From an uncultured Eubacterium sp. (GTDB taxonomy: Bacteria; Bacillota_A; Clostridia; Lachnospirales; Lachnospiraceae), in NCBI GenBank assembly GCA_948468465.1, contig CAOKJJ010000243.1, positions 1 through 6,323 of the forward strand: a DNA stretch of 6,323 bases, in the 5' to 3' direction. The position numbers and the translations under genes are program-made. The notes under the pieces were generated by a model. It did not search any database. It worked only from the letters and a program-made list of their open reading frames with translations, and was not told where the DNA came from. This document shows positions 1 through 6,129 of this stretch, in pieces. Numbering within the stretch: the stretch's first letter is position 1; every line of letters starts with the position of its first letter.

Positions 1-2195
1 CTTCTACAGAACCGGATGCTTCGGCAGAACCAGTGACTCCGGCAGAGCCGGTGATCCCGGTTGAACCGGAAGTCACGGAAGAACTGGAAACTCCGATTGA
101 ACCGGAAACCCCGGTTGTAGAAGTGCCTGACGAAGTAAAGGCATTTTTAGAGGCGGTAAGTAATATTCCGGAAATCAATGGGGACAATCTGGAAGAAGCC
201 GGAAACCTGATCAATGCGGCAATTGATGCCTATGAAAGGCTGATTGACGCCGGGCTGACCGACTTCGAAGGTGTAGAAGCGGCTTACGCACAGACGGAGA
301 GTGCGTTCCTTGCTGTTACTAAGGCATGGGGGCAGGACTCTGCGACCTTTGAGACAAAACCGATTCCAGGCACGGGTTTTGAAGGTACCACAGGACATGG
401 TGTAACCATTGACCCCAGCGGAAACAGTTCCGATGGGTATATTGGCTCGAATGGAAACCTGACAAATAATGGTGGTACCATAACCAAAAAGGTTGGCGAT
501 GACGGATTTTTCCTGCGCCTTCCAACCAATACAATTGTGGGTCAATCCTGCGGCCACGTGGTAGCGCAGTACACTCCTGATAACTACGCAGTGATTAATG
601 CTAATCTTGAAAATGAAAATGGTAATGTCTCTGTAGAATTAACGGGTTACAGTGTTGCCGAGAAGTTTGATAGTAAGAACCCATATCCTTGCATGCAGAC
701 AAACTTTCAGGCTGTCAGGCCCGGCATAACCACAGTGGAAATTGAGTACTATGTTAATTACCATGTACAGCATGAATCGGGGTACTGTAGCTGCGGCCGA
801 TACACAACAATCCCTTCAGATCATACCTGGCATAAGTATAAGGATACCTTTACCGTTGAATCTACCACGGATTACCGTCTGAATTACGATTTGAATGCAA
901 GTGGTGCAACGGGCGGGCCGGGTAGTACCTTAAAGCCAAATGTGGCGGATGTTACACAGAGCCTTACGGTTTCCTCCGATCAGCCTTCCCGCGAAGGGTA
1001 TAAGTTTTTAGGCTGGTCAACCAATAAAGATGCAACATCAGCGGATGTTGGCGTTGGCAGTAATGTTACTCTGGATTGGGAAACAGAGAAGAACGAAAAA
1101 GGCGATGAAGTCAGCCGTACACTTTACGCTGTATGGGAAAAAATTGATGATGATGGCGATGCGGATGCAGACGCTGATGCTGATGATGATGCCGATGCCG
1201 ATGCAGACGCTGATGCCGATGCAGACGCAGATGCCGATGCCGATGCCGATGCAGACGCAGATGCCGATGCAGACGCTGATGCAGACGCTGATGCGGATGC
1301 AGACGCTGATGCTGATGCTGATGCGGACGCGGATGCCGATGCGGACGCGGATGCTGATGCGGACGCCGATGCAGACGCTGATGCCGATGCAGACGCTGAT
1401 GCTGATGCGGATGCGGATGCAGACGCTGATGCTGATGCTGATGCGGACGCAGACGCTGATGCGGATGCAGACGCCGATGCTGATGCTGATGCGGATGCAG
1501 ACGCGGATGCGGACGCCGATGCAGACGCTGATGCGGATGCAGACGCTGATGCTGATGCAGACGCTGATGCTGATGCGGACGCCGATGCAGACGCGGATGC
1601 TGATGCGGACGCCGATGCAGACGCTGATGCGGATGCTGATGCGGACGCCGATGCCGATGCAGACGCTGATGCAGACGCTGATGCGGATGCAGACGCCGAT
1701 GCAGACGCCGATGCGGATGCCGATGCAGACGCTGATGCGGACGCGGACGCAGATGCTGATGCCGATGCTGATGCGGACGCCGATGCCGATGCCGATGCGG
1801 ACGCAGATGCCGATGCAGACGCCGATGCAGACGCCGATGCAGATGCGGATGCAGACGCCGACACTGATGTAACGGATGTTCCTGATGGAAATGTACCCCG
1901 GACATACAGGCGGGGAATAAGCACCCTTGTGGATATGCTTTTTGAGGAAATTCCTGTGGAAGTTTTGGACGCGGACGTACCGTTGACGAATCTTCCTGAT
2001 GAAGCTGTACCGTTGGCGGATATTCCCGATGAGGATGTACCGCTGACAAATATTCCTGATGAAGCTGTGCCACTTGCAGATGTTCCGAAAACCGGTGATA
2101 ATTCCCGGATTTGGATGGCTCTTGCGCTACTTTCCGGCGCTGGTCTTGCAGGTATGTTTGTTAAGGATAAAAGACGCGAAGAAGAAGTGAAGTAA
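1..2195 (+). CDS. Sortase-anchored surface protein with InlB-type repeat and long Asp-Ala stalk (5' end missing)
   Basis: The reading frame is already open at the left edge (first whole codon at 3), so the start and signal peptide lie outside the window; a GTG at 33 is not a credible start. Counting residue 1 at base 3, the order is: Pro/Glu/Val-rich spacer (1-40); a predicted helical module common in surface proteins of gut clostridia (about 41-100); a beta-type region with Cys183, His185, Cys230, Cys262, Cys264, His274 and His277 (about 100-285); an InlB B-repeat/Listeria-Bacteroides domain with the typical [10 protein letters not shown] and TLYAVWEK blocks (about 291-380); the Asp-Ala tract (386-620); four VPL decapeptides (659-698); sortase signal PKTGD (695-699); a hydrophobic segment (about 703-720); and a basic/acidic tail [10 protein letters not shown]. 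This is a typical cell-wall-anchored, probably adhesin-like protein; its ligand is unknown. The sortase gene downstream is the natural candidate for anchoring it. Confidence 0.9.
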   Translation, partial: STEPDASAEPVTPAEPVIPVEPEVTEELETPIEPETPVVEVPDEVKAFLEAVSNIPEINGDNLEEAGNLINAAIDAYERLIDAGLTDFEGVEAAYAQTESAFLAVTKAWGQDSATFETKPIPGTGFEGTTGHGVTIDPSGNSSDGYIGSNGNLTNNGGTITKKVGDDGFFLRLPTNTIVGQSCGHVVAQYTPDNYAVINANLENENGNVSVELTGYSVAEKFDSKNPYPCMQTNFQAVRPGITTVEIEYYVNYHVQHESGYCSCGRYTTIPSDHTWHKYKDTFTVESTTDYRLNYDLNASGATGGPGSTLKPNVADVTQSLTVSSDQPSREGYKFLGWSTNKDATSADVGVGSNVTLDWETEKNEKGDEVSRTLYAVWEKIDDDGDADADADADDDADADADADADADADADADADADADADADADADADADADADADADADADADADADADADADADADADADADADADADADADADADADADADADADADADADADADADADADADADADADADADADADADADADADADADADADADADADADADADADADADADADADADADADADADADADADADADADADADADADADADADADADADADADADADADADADADTDVTDVPDGNVPRTYRRGISTLVDMLFEEIPVEVLDADVPLTNLPDEAVPLADIPDEDVPLTNIPDEAVPLADVPKTGDNSRIWMALALLSGAGLAGMFVKDKRREEEVK
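1158..1862 (+). repeat. Asp-Ala dipeptide tract (GAY-GCN)n encoding the surface-protein stalk
   Basis: There are 235 codons, with 119 Asp and 116 Ala. One Ala is replaced by Asp (GAT at 1185), after which 1188-1859 is an unbroken run of 112 GAY-GCN units. It sits between the ligand-side domains and the wall-anchoring signal, the same place as the Ser-Asp repeats of staphylococcal Clf/Sdr proteins, so a spacer or stalk role is inferred. Unlike Ser-Asp stalks it has no hydroxyl side chains to O-glycosylate, and it carries very high negative charge. Codons are mixed (hand count: GAT 75, GAC 37; GCT 29, GCC 27, GCA 30, GCG 26) but not randomly ordered. Length changes by whole 6-bp units keep the frame. 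The composition makes other frames free of stops, so long overlapping ORFs here are artefacts. Confidence 0.97.
1977..2096 (+). repeat. Four tandem 30-bp (decapeptide) VPL repeats ending in the sortase signal
   Basis: Four in-frame 30-bp units start at 1977, 2007, 2037 and 2067. They encode [30 protein letters not shown] and [10 protein letters not shown]. Units 1 and 3 are more alike (VPLTN) and units 2 and 4 share VPLAD, which suggests duplication of a 60-bp pair. The last unit runs straight into PKTGD (ccg at 2085 to gat at 2099). The repeat therefore looks like partial copies of the sorting-signal lead-in in which PKTG is replaced by PDEA or PDED. Confidence 0.9.
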
Positions 2196-2221
2196 ATAAA
2201 TCATTGTTATGACTTAAAAGC

Positions 2222-2254
2222 AGCTCTGCGGTTCGGCTTGCCGACCGCAGAGCT
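2222..2254 (+). terminator. Hairpin after the surface-protein gene, weak U-tract
   Basis: A perfect 10-bp stem AGCTCTGCGG/CCGCAGAGCT (2222-2231 with 2245-2254) is extended by a short inner helix with one bulge and a small loop. It lies 26 bp after the stop codon. The following bases are TGTTAC, so the U-tract is poor for an intrinsic terminator; termination may be partial, allowing some read-through into the next two genes. On the - strand the stem is followed by CTTTTAAG, also weak. Confidence 0.55.
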
Positions 2255-2295
2255 TGTTACAGTCAAATATCATTTTTATAAGCGGAGGAATCTGC

Positions 2296-4161
2296 ATGAG
2301 CAAAAATAACTCCAAAAGGAAGAACCAGTCTTCGAAAAACAAGACGGTTCTGACAGTAAAAACACGTAAGCATTTGCTCCTGACCGGCGCAGCAGTTTTG
2401 CTGTTAACTATAGCAGGGCTGTTCATTCAAACCCAAAGGCACACGATGTTCAACACGGAAGTTTATCAGGGAAAAATCGCGTTGTTGAAAAGCAATGTAC
2501 TGGCAGAGGAAGAAAGCCTGCCTGCAAGTCCTGCCGGAGGACAGGCCGGGTATGCGGTATTTCTTTCTATATGTAATACCGCAGAGCGTGCCAGCGTTTT
2601 TTGCGGAACCGGGGTGACCCTGGAAACGGCATGGGATAATGCGGATAAAAAAGTTTTAAAATTTTTGGGACAAAGTAATTATGAGCCTGTCTGGGTAAAG
2701 GCAGACGTTGTCTGTTCCTCTGATACACTGGATGAGGCGGAATTTGCCCGGGATGTCAGGGCGGCCCGGCATGAATTTTACCGCTTCGGTGTAGCCTTTG
2801 ATAAAAAATACGAAACTGCGCTTTTAGAAGCGGAGCTAAATGGAGCAAAAATCTTTGACTGTGAAAACGGCGGGATTGATTTGGAATATCTGAACCGGTA
2901 TCTGGTCAAGGCAGAGCGCAGCCCGTTAGAAGAACTGCCTGCAGCCTATACGGTTTTTCAGTGTAAAGGCTGGTTTTGTGATGAAAACAATGCTGTCTAT
3001 GTACTCAGCACAGATGGTCTGGATTATGGGAGGCGGCAAATTGATACGCTTGACGGGGCTTATGCAAAAGAGCTTATATTGAACGCTTCTTCCTTCCTCT
3101 TAGAGCAGACAGGTGAGGATGGTTCGTTTGTCTATGGCATATATCCCCGGTTTGACAGGGAAATTGAAAATTACAACATTGTCCGTCATGCAAGCACACT
3201 CTGGTCGCTGATCTGCCGGTACCGCTTATTGCCAGATGAGGAACTGGCGGAAAAAATAGACCGCACAATCGACTATATGCTTTCACAAATTGTTTATGAC
3301 CCGCAGGGGCGGGCATTTCTTTATGAAGAAAAAGATGACGAAATCAAGCTGGGGGGATGCGGCATCGCTGTAGTTGCTCTGACAGAATATATGGATGCCT
3401 TTCAGAATGAAAAATATGTAGATATCTGTAAAGCACTTGGAGAAGGAATTCTTTCCATGCAGGATTCAGATACAGGCGGATATTATCATGTTTTGAACGG
3501 GGACTTTACCCCGAAGGAACGAATGCGCACGGTTTATTATGATGGGGAGGCCACCTTTGCCCTTTGCCGTCTGTACAGTCTGACAGGCAGCCAAATCTGG
3601 CTGGATGCGGCTCAAAATGCCGTAGAATATTTTATCCGAAAGGACTATACGCAGTATAAAGACCACTGGGTAGCCTACAGTATGAACGAGATCACAAAAT
3701 ATATAACAGATCATAAAGAGTACTATGATTTTGCCTTGAAAAACGCACAGGTAAATCTTAATACCATTTACGAACGCGATACCACGTATCATACATATCT
3801 GGAACTGCTGATGGCAACCTTCGAGGTTTATGACCGAATGTGCGAGAGAGGTATTACGGCAGAGAACTTTGACCTGCAAATGTTTTTGGATACGATTTAT
3901 ACCAGGGCGGACAGGCAGCTGAACGGATATTTTTATCCGGAATACGCTATGTATATGGATAATCCCCGGCGGATACTGGATACTTTTATGGTGCGGCACG
4001 ATGGCTACCGTGTGAGGATTGATGATGTTCAGCACAACATTGGCGGTTATTATCTTTACTACAAAAATTATGAAAAAATGGTGGAATACGGACTGCTTAA
4101 CGCCCGCGGCATAACAGCCCAAAGAGCGGAAAAGGATCAGAAAGGGCAGGGGAGAGCATGA
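2296..4161 (+). CDS. Membrane-anchored alpha/alpha-toroid protein, possible glycan-active enzyme, function unknown
   Basis: This is a 621-residue protein. I chose ATG at 2296 because GGAGG (2284-2288) lies 7 nt upstream; an in-frame TTG at 2254 would overlap the hairpin and has no RBS. The N-terminus is Lys/Arg-rich, followed by a transmembrane segment at about 26-44 without an obvious cleavage site, so the bulk should lie outside the cell. Residues about 86-205 form an unrecognised alpha/beta-looking domain. From about 256 to 595 the sequence is helical and repetitive, with toroid-style motifs: NIVRHASTLWSL (around His298), GGYYH (His398), YYDGEATFALCRLY (Asp416, Glu418), WLDAAQNAVEYFI, DHWVAY (from Asp456) and HNIGGYYLYY (His580). 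This recalls the C-terminal domain of D-glucuronyl C5-epimerases and related (alpha/alpha)6 sugar enzymes; the resemblance is recalled by eye, not computed. It overlaps the sortase gene by 4 bp, implying translational coupling and a shared cell-surface role. A squalene-cyclase-like or purely structural toroid is possible. Confidence 0.85.
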   Translation: MSKNNSKRKNQSSKNKTVLTVKTRKHLLLTGAAVLLLTIAGLFIQTQRHTMFNTEVYQGKIALLKSNVLAEEESLPASPAGGQAGYAVFLSICNTAERASVFCGTGVTLETAWDNADKKVLKFLGQSNYEPVWVKADVVCSSDTLDEAEFARDVRAARHEFYRFGVAFDKKYETALLEAELNGAKIFDCENGGIDLEYLNRYLVKAERSPLEELPAAYTVFQCKGWFCDENNAVYVLSTDGLDYGRRQIDTLDGAYAKELILNASSFLLEQTGEDGSFVYGIYPRFDREIENYNIVRHASTLWSLICRYRLLPDEELAEKIDRTIDYMLSQIVYDPQGRAFLYEEKDDEIKLGGCGIAVVALTEYMDAFQNEKYVDICKALGEGILSMQDSDTGGYYHVLNGDFTPKERMRTVYYDGEATFALCRLYSLTGSQIWLDAAQNAVEYFIRKDYTQYKDHWVAYSMNEITKYITDHKEYYDFALKNAQVNLNTIYERDTTYHTYLELLMATFEVYDRMCERGITAENFDLQMFLDTIYTRADRQLNGYFYPEYAMYMDNPRRILDTFMVRHDGYRVRIDDVQHNIGGYYLYYKNYEKMVEYGLLNARGITAQRAEKDQKGQGRA

Positions 4162-4937
4162 AAAGAAACCGGAAACGTACCATATTGTTTATCCTTTTGA
4201 CCGCCATATTTACGTTTAGTATAGGAATGTTTGTCCGTCAGCAAATTCTTTATAAAAAGAATATTGCCGGTTATGAAAAAGCGCGTCAGATTGCCGGTGT
4301 TTGGAAAAATCCGGATATGTGGTATGATCCTGAAGAATCTTCCGTACTGCCAGCAGATTTTCCAATACAGACAGATTTGGATTTAGAGGCCCTTCAAAGC
4401 ATCAATCCGGATGTATTGGGGTGGATTATGATTCCTGATACGGAATTGTCATATCCCCTGCTTCAGGGGGAGGATAATCAATATTATCTTAAGAGGGACT
4501 GGACCGGTGCTTTGGATACAGGAGGCGCCATTTTTCTGGAAGTATCCAATAACCGGGATTTTTCCGATTTCCATACAATCATCTATGGACACCGCATGCG
4601 TAACGGTACGATGTTCGGCACTTTAAAATATTATAATAGCCCGGACTTTTGGCAGGCGCATCCCAGTATATATATTGTCACTGAGAGCCATATCCGTCAG
4701 TATGACATTTTTGCCGCTTATGAAACTCCGGTGAAAGGGATCGTATTCCAACTGGAACTTACGGGCAGGGAAAAGGAATTGATACAGTTCTGTGTGGAAA
4801 ACAGCGATATTCAAACCGGACTTGTGCCGGAAGAAGGCACTCAAATCCTGACGCTTTCAACCTGTTCGCAAAATGGTTATTCGAAGCGCTGGGTAGTACA
4901 GGGGTATCTTGTGGAGACTTATGAATGGTATGGCTGA
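4158..4937 (+). CDS. srtB: Class B sortase
   Basis: This is a 259-residue membrane-anchored cysteine transpeptidase that cleaves a C-terminal sorting signal between Thr and Gly and joins the protein to the cell wall. It has a basic N-terminus, an uncleaved signal anchor at about 8-26, then a sortase core. The catalytic residues are visible: His145 in IIYGHRM, Cys236 in LSTCSQ and Arg244 in SKRWVV. Block order and length fit class B (NPDVLGWIMIPDTELSYPLLQ, then GGAIFLE, then the His motif). ATG at 4158 overlaps the upstream stop (ATGA) and is preceded by a purine-rich SD (AGGGGAG, 4148-4154), slightly close to the start. Class B enzymes in clostridia such as C. difficile accept PxTG-type signals, so PKTGD of the protein two genes upstream is a plausible substrate. 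That pairing is inferred from position. The symbol reflects class, not proven orthology. Confidence 0.95.
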   Translation: MKRNRKRTILFILLTAIFTFSIGMFVRQQILYKKNIAGYEKARQIAGVWKNPDMWYDPEESSVLPADFPIQTDLDLEALQSINPDVLGWIMIPDTELSYPLLQGEDNQYYLKRDWTGALDTGGAIFLEVSNNRDFSDFHTIIYGHRMRNGTMFGTLKYYNSPDFWQAHPSIYIVTESHIRQYDIFAAYETPVKGIVFQLELTGREKELIQFCVENSDIQTGLVPEEGTQILTLSTCSQNGYSKRWVVQGYLVETYEWYG

Positions 4938-4966
4938 GCGTTTACGAGTATGGTTACGGGAATGCT

Positions 4967-5015
4967 AAGAAAATTTTAAAATAGTATTGACATTTAACTG
5001 GCCGAATGATACAGT
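4967..5015 (+). promoter_or_regulatory. Strong promoter of the infC-rpmI-rplT operon with UP-like A/T tract
   Basis: A perfect -35 TTGACA (4987-4992) is separated by 17 nt from TACAGT (5010-5015). TGA immediately before TACAGT supplies an extended -10 (TGn). The 20 bp upstream of the -35 (4967-4986) are almost pure A/T with A and T runs, as in an UP element. Transcription should begin near 5021-5023, giving a leader of about 255 nt before infC. No rival promoter of this quality is seen closer to infC. Confidence 0.85.
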
Positions 5016-5054
5016 AATAAAGCATGCGGGAATCGCAGAGATATGAAAGCAGAG

Positions 5055-5061
5055 TATCCAC
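5055..5061 (+). promoter_or_regulatory. Candidate antiterminator arm (TATCCAC)
   Basis: TATCCAC here is identical to 5168-5174 in the 3' arm of the terminator. It can therefore pair over 7 bp with GTGGATA (5154-5160), the terminator's 5' arm, at a distance of about 90 nt. The two pairings exclude each other. The terminator helix is 1 bp longer and local, so an additional fold between the arms would be needed to favour antitermination. Confidence 0.6.
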
Positions 5062-5105
5062 TCTCACCCTGTGGCAATAGAGCTTACAGGCGTCCATATT
5101 TTTTT

Positions 5106-5140
5106 ATCTTTTACACGGCGTTGCGGATGTGTAAAGAGAT
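5106..5140 (+). promoter_or_regulatory. Leader hairpin upstream of the attenuator
   Basis: TTTACAC (5110-5116) pairs with GTGTAAA (5129-5135). The helix continues past a bulged G (5136) through ATCT (5106-5109) pairing with AGAT (5137-5140). It encloses the 12-nt loop GGCGTTGCGGAT. This is the most stable element between the antiterminator arm and its partner and would bring the two close together, as a junction helix in an L20-binding fold would. Confidence 0.6.
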
Positions 5141-5153
5141 GAGCTGGAATTTG

Positions 5154-5181
5154 GTGGATAGTTATGCTATCCACTTTTTTT
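5154..5181 (+). terminator. Intrinsic terminator (attenuator) in the infC leader
   Basis: A perfect 8-bp stem GTGGATAG (5154-5161) with CTATCCAC (5167-5174) and loop TTATG is followed directly by seven T (5175-5181). It lies about 130 nt downstream of the predicted transcription start and 96 nt before the infC start codon. It should therefore end transcription prematurely unless the upstream antiterminator forms. It would also stop any read-through from the sortase operon, which has no clear terminator of its own. Confidence 0.9.
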
Positions 5182-5277
5182 ATGCGCAGGGGCGTGTGAG
5201 AGAAACTTTAAGAAACCCGCAAGTCGGCCATAGGGCCTGAAAAGTTGTAGTTTGTTTTATGTAGGGAGGACACAGCC

Positions 5278-5784
5278 ATTAGCGAATTATTCATTAACGA
5301 ACAAATCAGGGATAAGGAAGTACGTGTTGTCGGAGAAAACGGAGAGCAGTTAGGCATCATGTCTTCAAGGGAAGCACTGCAGATGGCGGAGGAGGCAGGC
5401 GTTGATCTGGTCAAAATTGCGCCTACGGCGAAACCGCCTGTATGTAAGCTGGTTGACTACGGGAAATTTAAATATGAACAAACCCGTAAAGAAAAGGAAG
5501 CAAAGAAAAAACAGAGAACCATTGAAATCAAGGAAATCCGTCTGTCGCCAAATATCGACACGAATGATCTTAACACGAAGGTTAATGCGGCGAGAAAATT
5601 TCTCTCCAAGGGCGATCGGGTAAAGATCACACTCAGATTCCGTGGGCGTGAAATGGCACATATGGCAAACAGCAAGCACATCTTGGACGATTTTGCACAG
5701 GCACTTTCCGATATATGTGTTGTAGAAAAGGCTCCTAAAGTAGAGGGCAGAAGTATGACAATGTTTTTAACTGAAAAGCGTTAG
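5278..5784 (+). CDS. infC: Translation initiation factor IF-3, ATT start
   Basis: This 168-residue protein binds the 30S subunit, prevents premature 50S joining and checks the start codon-initiator tRNA pairing. It begins at ATT (5278), preceded at 7 nt by GGGAGGA (5264-5270). The frame has a TAG at 5248 and no ATG, GTG or TTG between that stop and 5278. The first in-frame ATG (5359, codon 28) would remove most of the N-domain, so ATT is strongly indicated. The N-domain starts with INEQIRDKEVRVVGENGEQLG; the family signature covers KPPVCKLVDYGKFKYE (residues 52-67), followed by a Lys/Glu-rich linker helix. The C-domain contains EIRLSPNID, FLSKGDRVKITLRFRGRE and KVEGRSM. Length is normal. A rare start codon allows autoregulation: IF3 discriminates against ATT, so excess IF3 lowers its own synthesis (established for E. 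coli, inferred here). It is the first gene of the leader-controlled operon. Confidence 0.97.
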   Translation: MSELFINEQIRDKEVRVVGENGEQLGIMSSREALQMAEEAGVDLVKIAPTAKPPVCKLVDYGKFKYEQTRKEKEAKKKQRTIEIKEIRLSPNIDTNDLNTKVNAARKFLSKGDRVKITLRFRGREMAHMANSKHILDDFAQALSDICVVEKAPKVEGRSMTMFLTEKR

Positions 5785-5785
5785 C

Positions 5786-5825
5786 CTGCCAGTTAAAATA
5801 GATGACAGGGAATGCCTGTCGGCAG
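5786..5825 (+). promoter_or_regulatory. Hairpin in the infC-rpmI gap
   Basis: CTGCC (5786-5790) pairs with GGCAG (5821-5825). Directly stacked inside, GACAGG (5804-5809) pairs with CCTGTC (5815-5820) around loop GAATG. The 13 nt 5791-5803 form a one-sided bulge. It starts right after the infC stop and ends about 20 nt before the rpmI ribosome binding site. No T-run follows, so it is not an intrinsic terminator. A processing site, mRNA stabiliser or protein-binding element is possible. Confidence 0.5.
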
Positions 5826-5858
5826 AAATCAAATATTAATATACAGGAGGAATCAGTT

Positions 5859-6056
5859 ATGCCTAAAATGAAAACAAAAAGAGCTGCTGCAAAGCGTTTT
5901 AAAGCTACAGGAACAGGTAAATTAAAGAGAAGTAAAGCTTATAAGAGCCATATTTTAACCAAGAAGTCGGCTAAGAGAAAGAGAAATTTAAGAAAACCTG
6001 CTATCACCGATCAGACCAATGTAAAAAACATGAAGAAGGTAATGCCTTATTTATAA
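5859..6056 (+). CDS. rpmI: 50S ribosomal protein L35
   Basis: This is a 65-residue, very basic ribosomal protein of the usual L35 length. It begins [20 protein letters not shown], with the family's conserved [14 protein letters not shown] start. The body contains [21 protein letters not shown] and the end is MKKVMPYL. The start is ATG at 5859, with AGGAGG (5845-5850) 8 nt upstream; an in-frame ATG at 5802 lacks a ribosome binding site and would fall inside the hairpin. It lies between infC and rplT as in most bacteria and is presumably made from the same mRNA. Confidence 0.97.
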   Translation: MPKMKTKRAAAKRFKATGTGKLKRSKAYKSHILTKKSAKRKRNLRKPAITDQTNVKNMKKVMPYL

Positions 6057-6129
6057 AAAGATAAGGTACATTCAATGGTTTATTTCAATTAGATTTCAAA
6101 GACATTTATCAATTTAAGGAGGATTAGAT

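Larger units (their letters stand above)
5022..5277 (+). ncRNA. Probable L20 leader: structured attenuator of infC-rpmI-rplT
   Basis: This is a long untranslated leader between the promoter and infC. From 5' to 3' it holds TATCCAC (5055-5061), a small CCTGT/ACAGG helix (5068-5072 with 5086-5090), an 11-bp bulged helix (5106-5116 with 5129-5140), and an intrinsic terminator (5154-5181). About 95 nt of read-through sequence then lead to the infC ribosome binding site. In Bacillus and other Firmicutes this operon is controlled by a leader in which ribosomal protein L20 binds a mimic of its 23S rRNA site and favours premature termination. Position and layout match that family; I cannot verify the L20-binding junction by eye. 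No ribosome binding site with a convincing ORF is present inside it. Confidence 0.75.

Noticed and set aside
1158..1862. CRISPR-like or satellite array.
   Set aside because: There are no spacers or constant repeat unit; the periodicity is codon-level and in frame with the surface protein.
1030..2073. Long open frames overlapping the Asp-Ala tract on both strands (Met/Gln/Thr-rich on +, Ser-Ala and His/Arg-rich on -).
   Set aside because: GAY-GCN repeats cannot form a stop codon in five of the six frames, so these ORFs are a compositional by-product; they have no ribosome binding sites or recognisable domains.
2254..2282. Promoter-like TTGTTA, 17 nt, TATAAG upstream of the toroid gene.
   Set aside because: The start point would fall at about 2289, after the ribosome binding site at 2284-2288, so the transcript would lack it; the -35 also overlaps the hairpin.
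2254..2295. TTG start at 2254 extending the toroid protein by 14 residues.
   Set aside because: The TTG starts on the last base of the terminator-like stem and has no SD, whereas ATG at 2296 has GGAGG at 7 nt.
5068..5105. Possible second terminator: CCTGT/ACAGG helix followed by a T7 run at 5099-5105.
   Set aside because: The stem is only 5 bp with a 13-nt loop and is 8 nt away from the T-run, too weak and too far for efficient intrinsic termination; kept only as a leader helix.
5043..5240. 65-codon ORF in the infC leader.
   Set aside because: It lacks an SD, crosses the intrinsic terminator and its T-run, and its product resembles nothing; the stretch is explained as structured leader RNA.
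5802..5858. Upstream ATG at 5802 extending L35 by 19 residues.
   Set aside because: There is no SD before it, it lies within the intergenic hairpin, and the protein from 5859 already has normal L35 length and start.
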